The notes under the pieces are model-generated. The model was not told where the DNA came from. It did not search any database and worked only from the letters and a program-made list of their open reading frames with translations. Below, one piece after another: positions 10,771 through 21,714 of a stretch of DNA of 64,000 bases. A program made the position numbers and the translations under genes. This DNA comes from Dryocosmus kuriphilus (Eukaryota; Arthropoda; Insecta; Hymenoptera; Cynipidae), in the NCBI GenBank assembly GCA_038277395.1, contig CM076189.1:208112011-208176010 (forward strand), written 5' to 3'. The first letter of the stretch is position 1. Each line of letters begins with the position of its first letter.

Positions 10771-10960
10771 TTTAAGAATAATGAATTTTATTTACCATTT
10801 TATGATTTCTTCTTAATGTTGACTGTGTCACTGCAAATAAAAAAATTAATTGGACTTTTTTTCTGTATTTTGCCAGACTTATTATTATTATTATTTCATA
10901 CAGGTAGGGTCATTTAAGTCCCATAGCACTGAGGTTAGCTATTGTACTTTACCCTCAAAT

Positions 10961-13900
10961 TTAAGCCTCTCTAAGGAGGCCGGTTTCCATCATATATGCG
11001 TATATCGCCGTATATGGAATATCTGCGAAATCATCTGGTTCGCAGAATTGATTATCGAAACGCTTAGCTCTGAGGTTTACAAACACATCACACTCGCATA
11101 GTATGTGATGTGCTGTCTCCTCTCGGAAGCCGCATTTCCGACAGCAAGGATCGCTGTCAATTTTCATATTAGTCAGGTGCTTCTTTAGGCGGCAGTGGCC
11201 CGTGAGCATTTCCACCACTATTTTCACCTGCTTTCTTCCCATGTTCAGGAGTTTCTTAGATTTTCCTATGCATGGTTCTTTAATATATTTTTTTAGAGTG
11301 TACCACACCTCTTGTCACTCTCCAATACTCAATGTGCTCCTTCAAAAGCCATTTCTCAATGGCAAGCTTAGCTGAAGCATATGAGATTCCGCAGTATGGC
11401 TCAGGTCCATTGAAGGGCTTTATAGTCCCTCTTTTTGCAAGCGTATCTGCTCTCTCGTTGCCCTCAATTTCCTCATGCCCAGGGACCCAGCTCAATTTGA
11501 CCCAGTTTTTACTAGACACTAAGAGGAGTTCTTGAAGGCAACTCCAGACAAGTCTGGATGTAAATTCTTTCGATAGGAGGGCTTTCAGAGCCGCTTGACT
11601 GTCAGAGCATATGTAAACGTGATGATTGGTAAATCCACGCCTACGAATCTCCTCAAGGCAGGCTTTAATGGCTATGATTTCAGCTTGGAATACAGTGGGA
11701 AATTTACCCAGTGCGATTATTATATCAGCACTGGGGTTCCTCCCGTGTACTCCAGCTCCAGTACCCAAGGAGTCTTTTGAACCGTCCGTATACCAGACGA
11801 GACCTCCTGTTGTAAATATTTTCTTTCTCCTTTGCTCATCATGCCAATCTTCCCTTTCTGGGAATACTACTTTAAATGGCTTCATGAACGAGTATTCTTT
11901 CAGCATGCTGTCAGAGTGCATGCGAAGGATTTCATCCCCCAATAATACGCCTTTTACCAAGTCGTGTAGGTCATGGCATTCAATGTTTCCATGACCCCTT
12001 TTTAGGGAGTGTCTATACGCGTCCGCCGCAGCCCTCTGTCTAATTAGGATGTGCAGCGGCGGTATGCTCAAGATAGTCTCCAATGCCGCTGTTGGAGTTG
12101 TTCTCATTGAACCAGTGATTGCCAGGCAAAAGACCCTTTGTAGGCTCTCCAACTGGTTCCTGGTGCTTGTGAGGCTTGTTCTATGCCCCCAGATCAATGA
12201 GGCATAGGTTATAATTGGTCTAATGATTATTGTGTATAACCAATACACCACCTTGGGCTTTAATCCCCAATTCTTTCCGATTGCGCCTCTGCAAGCCCAG
12301 AAGGCTGCTTTGGTCTTTTTAACGATTGCGTCCACATGCATCTTCCAAGTCAATTTAGGGTCGAAAATAACGCCTAAATACTTAGCCGATGTCGAGAAAT
12401 CGACTTTCTTGCCGTAGAACGTGGGATTCACGAGATCAGGCAGATTCCTGCGTCTCGTAAAAACCAGAAGTTCAGTTTTATCTGGATTAATAGATAGGGC
12501 ACGGTCGTTGCACCAACATTCTACGATGTTGAGAGCATTTTGCATGAGTCCGATCAACGTTCCTTCATGTTTCCCTGTTATCAGAATAACAAGGTCATCT
12601 ACATAACCTTGCGTGTAGTATCCTGATTCATTTAACCTACGTATTAGTTCATCAATGACGAGTGTCCACAGGGTGGAGGATAGTACGCCTCCCTGTGGGC
12701 ACCCCTTTTTAATCTTCGCTCTAACGCTTTACCCGTGAAGCGAAGATTGGACTATTCTGTTGCACAACATTGAGCGCAACCATCTGTTAACCGTGGAGCC
12801 TACACCATGACTCTTAGCAGAATCGAATATAGACTCCGTTGGGGTGTTACTAAAGGCACCCTCTACGTCTAAAAACGCTGCAATCGCAACCTCCCCTAAT
12901 CGTCCTGCCTTTTGAACGCGGGAGGAAAATGCGAGAAGTGCGTCAATAGTTGATTTACCTTTCTGTGAGGCAAATTGATTACTATGAAGTGGTTTGTTTG
13001 GTAAAATTACCTCCTTCATATGAAAATCTACTAACTTTTCTAATGTTTTTAACATAAAAGAAGTTAGGCTAATTGGTCTGAATGACTTGGCCTCATAGTA
13101 TGAGTCCCTTCCCGGTTTTGGTATAAAAATCGCTTTGACTCTCCTCCATGCCGCAGGGGTATATCCCCAGCGGCTTTGTATGGATTGAACTGTCGAACAA
13201 CCCACCTGATTTTTGATTGTGTTACAATCCGGCTTGCCATTCTCCAATCATTCCCATTGGCCCTATGATCTGGGCCGTCGGTGGAATTCAACCTATCGGC
13301 CTCTTCCTCCAACTGACTCTCAGATCCGAAACCGGAAAAGTGAACACTCATGAGGTGTTCAAGGATTTCGCTCGCCGTTTCTGCCATATCCCCTGTTGGC
13401 AGTGTTAATGCCCTCAGTTGACATGCTGGATTTTTCTTTAGGGCTCTCTGGAGTTTAGCAGTATCAGGTACGTTTTGAATGCCCTGGCAATGTCCCCTCC
13501 ATGAGATCCTTTTAGCTGATTGTATTTCGTTAGTATATTTTGCTATACTAGCTCTATACACTTCCCAATTACCAGTTTTCCTGGCTCTATTAAATAGTCT
13601 CCTAGTTTCTTTTTTTAAAACCTGAAGTCTATTATTCCACCAAGGAGCATCCTTGTCTATTTTCTTAATACGAAGAGGACAGTTGTCCTCATACGATTTA
13701 TGTATAGCCATATTGACTACATCCACAGCAAATTCTAGCTGATCGGTTGATCCGATCCTTCCAGGAATAATTGCCAAGGCCTCCCCAAGATCCTCCCTGT
13801 ATTTATCCCAGTCGGTCGCTCTTGGGTTCCTATACCTGATCGGATCAGAAGCGTCAGCAGTCAGTGAAAAGCATATATGCCTGTGATCTGACAGGGATGT

Positions 13901-14551
13901 CTCCGGCGATACATGCCATTCCCCGAACGTTTCACTAATGGATATAGAGCATATAGTTATGTCAATAACCTCCTGACACCTAGCTGTCACAAAGGTTGGA
14001 GTATTTCCGCGATTTAATATAGTTAAATCGGCAGTTGAAAGGTAATCTAAAAGATACTCACCTCTGCTGTTGATGTCCTTACTGTTCCATATCGTGTGAT
14101 GCGCGTTTGCGTCACATCCGATAATCATCGGCCATCCTTTTGAACCGCAATAATCTACCAAGCGTCTTAACTCTTCTGATGGTGGTGGGAGTAGGGAGTC
14201 GAATGGCAGGTACGCAGAGCAAATCACCAAGGGATGTCGTTTTCCTCCCTTCATGTGCTGGGTCTTGATCGCTACAAGGTCTCTACTACAAAACCTTGGC
14301 AAGCAAACAAAGTCAATGTCCCTTCTAACATATATTGCTGTCCGAGGGTTTTCATTTGTTCTATTGTAAACTATAGATCCATGTTTCTGGCGTATGCCCT
14401 TCATCTCCTCCTTGTAGCTCCAAGGTTCTTGGATCAGTGCAAAAGCTGTATTTTCCACTGTAATGCGTCTGCTTAATACGGCAGATGCACCTTTACAGTG
14501 ATGCAGATTTATTTGGATAAAATCCAAACCCGAACTTCTGGTGCTGTCCAT
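10961..14551 (-). pseudogene. I-like element ORF2: endonuclease, reverse transcriptase, RNase H, zinc knuckle
   Basis: The frame starts at 14551 in a TAATG overlap with ORF1. The APE-type endonuclease shows INLHH, IQEPW, GCDANAHH, VIDIT and LSDHRHI in order over the first 230 residues. A deletion of perhaps 30 codons with a frame change lies near 13160, just after NPYKAAG. The reverse transcriptase follows (RPISLTSFMLKTLEKLV, a nonsense TAA at 12729, KKGCPQGGVLSS, and the catalytic YVDD near 12605). RNase H is seen in WYTDGSKDSLGTGAG, QAEIIAIKACLE, SDSQAALKAL and GNERADTLAKRG. A shift in the A7 run near 11290 leads to the final C-x2-C-type segment CCRKCGFREETAHHILCEC. Product: target-primed reverse transcription enzyme, now inactive in this copy. 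Confidence 0.9.
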
Positions 14552-15527
14552 TATGGGGCACCAACATCCATTTGTAGGTCCGAGGGCAGCTGTTCTTCCG
14601 CTGTGCCCGTTGTGTTCTTCTTTTTAGAGAGAATCTTCATCTGGATTCTTCGCATCTCCAGATAAGGTCTGCAGTCGATCCTCTCGATGTGCTCGACGAT
14701 TGAAGGTTCCACACTCAAGACCAACTGGGTTGACTTGGTGTCCTTCTTTACGTCGATAATGGTCCAATCCTCCACCTTTAGGGCGGGGTTTGGACCGCCA
14801 TCCTCTTGAGGATGGATGTCGGTTCCTCGGATATGCCTTGGATCCATGCGATGATCTTGACTGGCTTGGGAAGGTCCTTAGAGTCAATAACCTTGATTCT
14901 CGCACCCTCCCAAGGTCTCAAACCGTCGACCGCCCCGATGAGCCATGCCCTAGACATCTCATCCGCGCAGACGACAGCCATCACCCCATTTCTGCTACGG
15001 CAATCCTCAAACCTCGGGATAATTTCACCAGGTTTTACTCCGGCGATCATACTCTCGAGGGCTGCTTCCACAGCCGTTGCTTGCTCCGAACTGAGCTTCT
15101 CTTGCGGGAAGCCTTCCGGAAAAATGGCCATCTTCAGGTGGCTTTGTAGGGCGAGACTATATGAGTCTCGGGTATCAGCGACCTTACCCCTCTTACTCTC
15201 CCTGTCTTGATTAGGTGTACTGCCGTCAGACCGAGACCGTTTTGGGGTCTCAGGTTTAGGAACTTCGCCGCGCTGCAATTGCAGCTGCTGGCGTTGGTAC
15301 CTTCTTCTGGCGGCAGTACTATACTTTCTTTTCTTAGGGCCTCCAACAGCTCCAGTTTTCTCAGCGGCTTTGGCTTCGTTAATGTGACTAATTAAAGTCT
15401 CATTTCCAGCTGTACCGCCCGAGGTAGCCGGAAATGTGTCGGCCCCTTGTTGAGTTAAAGGTGATTTAACACCTTCATTAGTCTCCATAATCTCGAGAGA
15501 AGATGAAGTGTTCACGACGGGTGTCAT
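14551..15527 (-). pseudogene. I-like element ORF1 (DUF4780-type nucleic-acid-binding protein), frameshifted
   Basis: The frame begins MTPVVNTSSSLEIMETNEGV and contains a low-complexity basic segment (RRRYQRQQLQLQRG). A conserved C-terminal block follows, with VVCADEMSRAWL, LRPWEGARIKVIDSKDLPKP and IIAWIQG, which I recognise as the DUF4780 pattern common beside insect retrotransposon polymerases. A shift near 14800 is needed to continue into NPALKVEDWTIIDVKK and the end at the TAATG overlap. The role is presumably RNA binding in the retrotransposon particle; that is inference from position. A diverged copy of the N-terminal half lies at 23601-24000. Confidence 0.75.
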
Positions 15528-16013
15528 TTAAGTCACCCGTTCGTGTGTTTGTTTTTTATTTTCATTTTTGGAATCCATATTGTTTCCACGATTAGCTAGG
15601 GAAATAAGAGGTCCATCCCCACAGAGCCCCGCTTGTGGAGATAAGGCACTTTTACACTGGGAGGTTGCCCGGTATCCCAGGACACCGTTGGAGTCACCAT
15701 TCCTTGGTAACACTCAGCCTTCGACACGGTCGTTTACGTCTTGGCTTAGGGGCTGTTTTTTGGGAATCGAGTGCCACTCGATGTTCGCTGCTTGGTCGAA
15801 TTCACGCTGATACTTCCACCCTACTAACCATCAACTCCTACCCGTAAGGGTCGTCCTCGTTACGGCGTCCGGGTCGTTGTTATCCGCGCGAGCTCTTAGG
15901 CCTCCTCACCACGGCCAGGTCCGAACTCTCCTTCTCCTTAGGCAGGAAAATTTAATTTCCCGTTATAGGGAGTAGAAAAGTTCACGCGTCTCATAGAGGA
16001 GGCTGCCAGACTT

Positions 16014-16400
16014 GATAAATATACTGAAATAATTTCTATACTAACCACTAACGCTTGATTGATTGTTTGGTCGGCCTTCTCTAATGTTCTTTGAGCGCTC
16101 CCTAAAATCGTCGCAGTTGATGAAACCGCCATAGGAGCATTGACGGTGTTTGAAACCACACGCAAATCTTAACTCTTAAAGGATACAGGAGTCTTTTTCA
16201 ACGTTTTCGGAATGCGACGTCGTATTTTCTTATGACCACTCTTTCTCTCCTGTACCGTAAGATCTATAAGATCGATGGATTTTGATTTTTGAACGTCAAG
16301 TGAGGCTGTAGGCGGTAGATGATTTGTTCTGTTTCCATTTTATATTTTATAAAATAATAACAAATATATTGGTAGATATTGTTTAAATGAATACAAAAGT
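16014..16400 (-). pseudogene. unidentified reading frame interrupted by the I-like insertion
   Basis: On the minus strand a frame can be read from about 16355 through SIDLIDLTVQERKSGHKKIR, a TAA at about 16169, then VVSNTVNAPMAVSSTATILG and KADQTINQALVVSIEIISVY to the target-site duplication at 16013. Ignoring the insertion, it continues beyond 10871 (…YRKKVQLIFLFAVTQS) to about 10790. I do not recognise the protein. It is short and broken, and could be chance; the uninterrupted register across the target-site duplication is what makes it worth listing. Confidence 0.3.
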
Positions 16401-16414
16401 TAAATAAGAATTCA

Positions 16415-17390
16415 AAAGACGAAACCATCAGCACCAAGGATGGCCCCACTTCCGGACGTACGCACCGAGAGTTTTGTCAGGCCTTTCATCAACACAGGGA
16501 TAGATTATCTTGGACCATTTAATGTGACCATCGGACGAATGCATGAAAAGAGGTATGGTGTGTTATTTACATGTTTAAATGTACGAGCCGTACATCTCGA
16601 GATTGCAGCTTCACTGACAACGGATTCCATGATAATGGCCCTGCGAAGGATGATGGCCAGGCATGGAAAACCTAACAAGATCTACTCGGACAACGGGAAG
16701 AACTTCGTAGGAGCAAAACGGGAACTACGAGAGGCTTTAGAGGAACTGGATTAGGACGTGATCCAGCAGAAACTGCCTACAGATGGCATAGAGTGGCACT
16801 TCATTCCACCGGGAAGTCCGCACATGGGAGGGTGCTGGGGAAGGCTCGTAGGGTCAGTGAAGCGAGTCCTAGAAACCATCATGAGAGAACAAGCACCTCG
16901 AGAAGAAGATATGCAAACACTCTTCGCCCAAGCCGAATATTCCGTCAACAGTAGACCGTCGACTTACACTTCAGCCGATCCAGAAGATCCAGAAAGTCTG
17001 AGACCAAACAATTTCCTGCTGCTGTGGAATGCCAGTGGTCATAGATCACCAGGCCGAGTTAGCAACGATGATTTTCAGTTAAGAAAACAGTCGCGACGAT
17101 CACAAACCATGGCCGAACAATTCTGGAGAATATGGGTATGTGAATATCTACCTACTCTGAACCTCAGAACCAAGTGGTTCACATAAGGACGAGATCTACA
17201 AGTGGGAGATGTCATAGTTATCTGAGATAACCAAACCCCAAAAATCAATGGGTACGAGGAAGAATATCGGCAGTGTATCCAGGAAGAGATGGACGGGTAC
17301 GAGTCGCAGATGTGAAGAGAGCTACGGGAACCTACAGGAAACCAGCACACAAATTGTGTATCCTCGAGTGTCATGTTTGTATTTCTGACT
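16415..17390 (+). pseudogene. BEL/Pao retrotransposon integrase and C-terminal domain
   Basis: The frame shows the BEL/Pao integrase core: GIDYLGPFNVTIG (first Asp), VLFTCLNVRAVHLEI, then IYSDNGKNFVGA (second Asp), SPHMGGCWGRLVGSVKRVL, and YSVNSRPSTY. A TAG at 16752-16754 and a TAA at 17187 interrupt the frame without shifting it; a shift near 17240 then leads to the DUF5641-type tail (GRISAVYPGRDGRVRVADVK and HKLCILE). At the position where relatives have the catalytic Glu (CWERLV) this copy has Gly (CWGRLV), so it would be inactive even without the stops. Nothing of gag, protease or RT remains upstream. Confidence 0.88.
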
Positions 17391-17399
17391 GACTAGGAA

Positions 17400-17930
17400 T
17401 ACTGGAGGGGGAATATCGAGGACAACATTTGTCTCTGGGTATATTTGAATATTTGTAAACTATTACTAGACCAATGCGCTGGCCTAGTGGATACCCACAT
17501 CCAGAATCGTGGGAAATTCCATGGTCCTTATGGTGAAAGCGGAAGATGAAGGGGGCGAGTTTGGGCCTGAGGAAGGTATGCGTCCTTAGGTCAGTTCGCA
17601 TTCGACAAGGGCATCGATCTCAAGTCTAAGTCAATGTATTTTAAAATCGATTATTTCGGAGTGCTGTTTTTCAAATTGATACTTTCCAAAGATAAATTTT
17701 TGTATTCGGCCCAGTTATTTAATCTTTTTTGCGGGAAAAAATTTTGATGTCCATTTCATGACGATGTTGTATTGTTTAATTTCTGAAAATTTTCTCAAGA
17801 ATTTTTTCTATGTTTGAATAATCATAACATAGTAAAGAACAGTGATTTATATCTCGTCATTGTATCTTCTGGAATGTGTAATAAATTTACGATTTGTTAA
17901 AAGGTCTTTTCTATAAACACCTGCGTAGTA
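17400..17930 (+). other. BEL/Pao 3' end: polypurine tract and probable LTR remnant
   Basis: GGAGGGGGAA at 17403-17412, a few bases after the integrase end, looks like the plus-strand primer (polypurine tract). The sequence from about 17413 to the TA at 17929 would then be LTR or LTR-derived. No second LTR copy is in the window, so its ends cannot be set. Confidence 0.45.
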
Positions 17931-18221
17931 TCCCAGATAACAATACGTGCGAGGCATGTCACGCGCATCGCGTGATTGTCATGCAATGCGTACGAGAACG
18001 CATGCATCTCGCCATCACTGAATGATAGTCACGTGGCTGCAAGCGTTATGAGTCGCATTGAACTATCATGAGATGCGTCAAAAATTATTTATTTGAAAAC
18101 ATTTTTTTTCATAAATAATATTAGTTATTGAGTCAAATTACCATACCATATAGATATAAAAATGATTTATAAAATATTTTCCGATTATTTGTAGTTTTTA
18201 TCATCAACAAATACTTCTAAT

Positions 18222-18273
18222 ATTATATATATATATATATATATTATATATTATATATTATATATTATATATA
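18222..18273. repeat. TA-rich microsatellite
   Basis: Runs of (TA)n broken by ATTATATATT occupy this stretch immediately before the promoter-like island. Confidence 0.9.
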
Positions 18274-18277
18274 TCGG

Positions 18278-18480
18278 AATTTGGCGCGAACCGGCGTCCG
18301 TTGGAGCATGCGCAATAAAAACGCCCGCGAGAAGTCTACATCACATGACCTCTTACATATTCCAGAGCCAATCATATTCCATCCTCGGCCCCCTTCCTTT
18401 GTTCCCTTTTGCGAGATTGTGCAAGTAAGACGCGAGAGAGTGCCGAAAATCTTCGAAGCACAACGAAAATTCACCGACTA
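18278..18480 (+). promoter_or_regulatory. GC-rich promoter-like island with E2F- and NRF1-like sites
   Basis: In an AT-rich setting this island has TTTGGCGCGAA (18280-18290), close to the E2F consensus, and GCATGCGCA (18306-18314), an NRF1-like half site. A possible splice donor, CAAGTAAGA, follows near 18420. The combination resembles a TATA-less housekeeping promoter and first exon. No start codon with a long frame follows; 18480-19490 shows nothing further that I can recognise. Confidence 0.35.
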
Positions 18481-19489
18481 ATTTTTATTTTTATATTAGT
18501 GGCGGTTCATCCTAGATTCAGAGCCAGCTTTTAGATCTGCACGAAAATAAAACTTCGAAGGCAAGTAGTAACCATTTTCCTTTCTCGCGTACAGCCCGCA
18601 TGGCGTGAAAATCTACGCAACATAAACGCGTACAATCCTCCAATTTCATTATAATTATAAAATCGGGTTATGTCTCGTGCTGTGATCTTTTTTTCAAACT
18701 TCAATTACATAGATTTTACTATTTCCAAAAAATCTAAGAATGTGCGGTTTCTTGGTTGAGGTCGTAATTCAAGACATGTGGTGCGCCGGTACATGTGCAC
18801 TCAATTCTGATAAATCGCATCTTAAAGTTCCCAATTTTCACTGACTTTTGTTGTTTTCTTTCAAATATAATTCGTGTTCAATTTTAAATATCAGTGGTTG
18901 CATTGAAAATTTGTTTAAACTGGAATCACTGGTTGCGATTCATAAACCTTTTTACTGTGCCGAATTCCTTTGCTCACATTTTTAAACGCTTCATTTTTTT
19001 TCTCATTGTGTGTATTTGCAATTATTTAGGACGATATTTATTTTAGTTAGGAATGTTTCTAAGAGGAATTCAAATTTTCACCATTTTTAGATTTTTTTAC
19101 AGAATTAGCACACGTTTACCAATTAAGTTCCCTTATTTTTGCCTTCTCTTTAATTGATTAGATGAATTTATCTCGAAAGTTATTAAATTAAAATCGGAAT
19201 AAATCACTAAAATTAATACCTTGCATGATATACAAAATTATATGGTACATACACATTTAATATCACACAATTTCACGTGACATGTAATGCAAATGTTTTA
19301 CTTGAATATTAATCAAAAAATTATTTAATTCACTTCCTAATTTAAAAAAAATGTAATTAATTATTATTTGTCTCAGAAGAATGAGTAAAAATCACAGGCA
19401 AATATTCTGTAAATTATACATTAGTTAATTAAATTTTTATTTAAATGTTGGGGAAAAACTAAAGATTAATTTTTGGAAATATCTAAACA

Positions 19490-20090
19490 TTATGAAATTA
19501 TTATACAATTCACTTAAATCTTTGAAATTTTTGTGAAATCTTTTCAAATTAAAATTTTTATGAAAACTTTTTAATCTTTAGAATCTTTTGAAATGTTTTG
19601 AAATACTTCAGATCTTGGCAGTGTTTGTGAAAACGTTTCAAACCTTCAAAATGTTTATCAAATCTTTTAAGATGTTATGAAATATTTGAAATCTTTGAAA
19701 TTTTTGTAAAATCTTTTGAAATTTTTGTAAAATAAATTGAAACCTTTTAAATTTGTGTGATATCTATGCGATATCTTTTAAAATCTTTAAAATTTTTTTT
19801 AATTATTGAAATCTTTGTAAAAAGTTTTATAATCTTTTGATATCTTGAAATTTTTGAGATGTCTGAAATCTCTTGAAATCTCCTGAAATATTTGAGACCT
19901 TCTAAATATTTTTGAAATCTTTTACATTTTTGTAAGATATTTTGAAGTATCTGAAATTGTAAAATCTTATGAAATTTTTTAAACCTTTGAAATCTTAGTG
20001 AAACTTTTAAAATAGCTTGTAATATTTGAGACCCTTCAAATATTTATGAAGTCTTTTCAAACCTTTAAAACTTTTGTAAAATTCCGTTTT
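19490..20090. repeat. degenerate AT-rich array, inverted polarity
   Basis: Repeats of the type TTGAAATCTTTTGAAATTTTTGT (written here in parts) fill the stretch, in the opposite orientation to the arrays at 4080-4600. It ends in a 19-T tract just before the sterol-reductase-like exon. Confidence 0.75.
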
Positions 20091-20104
20091 TCGTTTTTTT
20101 TTTT

Positions 20105-20748
20105 TTTTTGGAAACGATGCCGACTGTTCGAGGGAAGAAACTGATGGTATCTGCTGTGTGGGGACACGTCCGTCATCCAAATTGCCTGGGAGATATTATT
20201 CTTCACTGGTACACCGCTTGCTTAAGTTTGGCGAAAGATGTTTTGCCTTATTACGACGCAATTTTTGTAACACTATTACCTACTATGATTCACCGCGCAA
20301 AGAGAGACAACAAGCGTTGCCAGCAGCGATACGGGCTTGCCTGGCAGGAATATTCAGGGTGGCCTGAAAACATGGAAGAGTTTTAAGAAATTTTAAGGGA
20401 TTATAAATATTCTCGTGGATTTTAAAAGATTTTAAAAGGATTTCAAGGAATTTAAAGAGATTTCCAAGGTTGTCGTAAATATGAGAGATTTTTACGAATT
20501 TTAAGTGTTGTGAAGTGATTTTAAATTTCAAAATATTGAAAGTGATATTATGCGAAATTTTAAAAAAATTTCAACAGTATTACTGAAAATTTGTTCACAC
20601 TTTTAATACGATTTTGTCAGCAAAATTTCTCTGAAAGTCAGGGAAATGTCAGAGAAATGGAAAAATTGAATCTTGTGGCCACCCTGAATATTGCTCTCGT
20701 GTGAAGTATATGATATTGAAAAGAATATTTGAAGGCTCCTTAGACTAA
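20105..20748 (+). pseudogene. lamin-B receptor / delta(14)-sterol reductase C-terminal exon, split by a MITE
   Basis: The frame from about 20108 encodes ETMPTVRGKKLMVSAVWGHV, then RHPNCLGDIILHW, a transmembrane-like segment, then HRAKRDNKRCQQRYGLAWQE. This is the conserved C-terminus of the ERG24/ERG4/LBR family, where relatives read SGWWG...RHPNYLGD and YGLDW/AWQEYC. The frame breaks at 20354 where a 332-bp element is inserted. It resumes at 20692 with CSRVKYMILKRIF and ends at a TAA at 20746. Changes at normally conserved positions (GWWG to AVWG, HPNY to HPNC) and the absence of other exons mark it as a pseudogene or captured gene fragment. No AG acceptor is obvious in the T tract upstream. 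Confidence 0.75.
20355..20686. mobile_element. CAGGGTGGCC-type MITE, 332 bp
   Basis: The ends are CAGGGTGGCC and GGCCACCCTG, flanked by AATATT on both sides (20349-20354 and 20687-20692). The interior carries the GATTTTAAAAG/ATTTCAAGG short-repeat array seen elsewhere in the window. Removing it and one AATATT restores the interrupted sterol-reductase register, which confirms the insertion. Confidence 0.85.
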
Positions 20749-20749
20749 G

Positions 20750-21205
20750 CGGTCCTCATTGTTTCATACACGGCGGGCCACGATCTACGCTAATGAACTT
20801 AATTATTGCATATTTTATACGTATATGCAATTTTATTTGATATTTAATTTTAGCGGAATCAAAATCTTGGATAGAACAAATTAGTTGTATTGCATAGGTC
20901 AGAATTTATTTATACACATCACCTTTTTTTATCAAAATTTAATTTTAAGTTTTAAAATCACAGTTTTAATGAATTTTAGACTGCATATCTCATATTTTTT
21001 GTTAAAATTATGTGTGTATGTAATTTTTACACAATAGGTTGATTCGAATTTGTAAAAATGGGAGTTTCCTTGAAGGGAAACGCGTGTCCTGCAGACCTCG
21101 ATTTTTAGAGGGCTCCTGCTTTAGGTTATGAAATAAAAATGTACGTCGAGATGATCTTTCAAATACGTTTATAACTTCAAATTTTAATGGATTTAACAAT
21201 CTTCG
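20750..21205. other. AT-rich stretch without recognisable features
   Basis: I see no frame, tandem repeat or RNA gene between the sterol-reductase exon and the next MITE. Confidence 0.5.
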
Positions 21206-21212
21206 TTGTTAG

Positions 21213-21376
21213 GGGAGCGTCTATTAATTACGTAAGGGCTGGGAGGGGGGGGAGGAGCCAAATCTTACGACCGTTTAAAAGTTACGTCTATTTACCATAG
21301 AAAAATTCTTACGAAGGGGGGGGGGGGGGGGTCTCAAATTCCAAAAATGACCATTACGTAATTAATGGACGCTCCC
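21213..21376. mobile_element. short TIR MITE with poly-G interior, 164 bp
   Basis: GGGAGCGTCTATTAATTACG at the left is matched by the inverted copy at the right (CGTAATTAATGGACGCTCCC), flanked by TAG on both sides (21210-21212, 21377-21379). A 3-bp duplication and short length suggest a PIF/Harbinger-type MITE. An internal G run of about 17 bases lies at 21317-21334. Confidence 0.75.
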
Positions 21377-21714
21377 TAGGCAAACTTTGTTTTTGGATCA
21401 ATTGCGAGGCTCTGCATGTAGCAATTAGTAATTATTAAATATTATGATATTTGCAAAATAAAATTTTTTATGAAATATATTTCTTCCCTCTTATATACGT
21501 CTCAATTGATGACGCATCTCTCTGCGTTCGTGAGGTCATCCTGTGCGTGTTGATGTCACTACGTGCGTGCGTAATGCGTCGCATATTGCTCTCATTTTGT
21601 TATCTGGGATATGACTTTACATACCCATTGCGAGGCAGTTCCTAACATCATGTGCTTTTGTAGTATAACTTTTTACATACTGCATGATCCACACCTGATT
21701 TAGGTATGGTTTTG

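Larger units (their letters stand above)
10871..16013 (-). mobile_element. I-like non-LTR retrotransposon, near full length, with TSD
   Basis: The element runs on the minus strand from about 16004 (AGCCTCCTCTATG, shared with the second copy at 23209) to an AAT microsatellite tail at 10880-10897. The motif TGCCAGACTT occurs at 10871-10880 and again at 16004-16013, a 9-10-bp target-site duplication that fixes both ends. Two frames, ORF1 and ORF2, overlap at a TAATG. ORF2 has endonuclease, reverse transcriptase, RNase H and a terminal CCHC-like motif, and the (TAA)n-type tail is a hallmark of the I group. Four coding lesions are visible. The 5' leader (15530-16004) is GC-richer than its surroundings and may hold the internal promoter. 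Confidence 0.9.
17931..21609. mobile_element. large TIR-bounded segment (TCCCAGATAACA ends, TA target)
   Basis: TCCCAGATAACA at 17931-17942 is matched exactly by its reverse complement at 21598-21609, and both ends are flanked outside by TA (17929-17930 and 21610-21611). Just inside both ends the sequence is rich in GCATGCGTC/GACGCAT words, unlike the AT-rich interior. The interior holds no transposase. It contains a GC-rich promoter-like island, a sterol-reductase-like exon and two MITEs. TA target and short TIR fit a Tc1/mariner-type or similar non-autonomous element, but two independent small elements sharing ends are an alternative. Confidence 0.55.
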
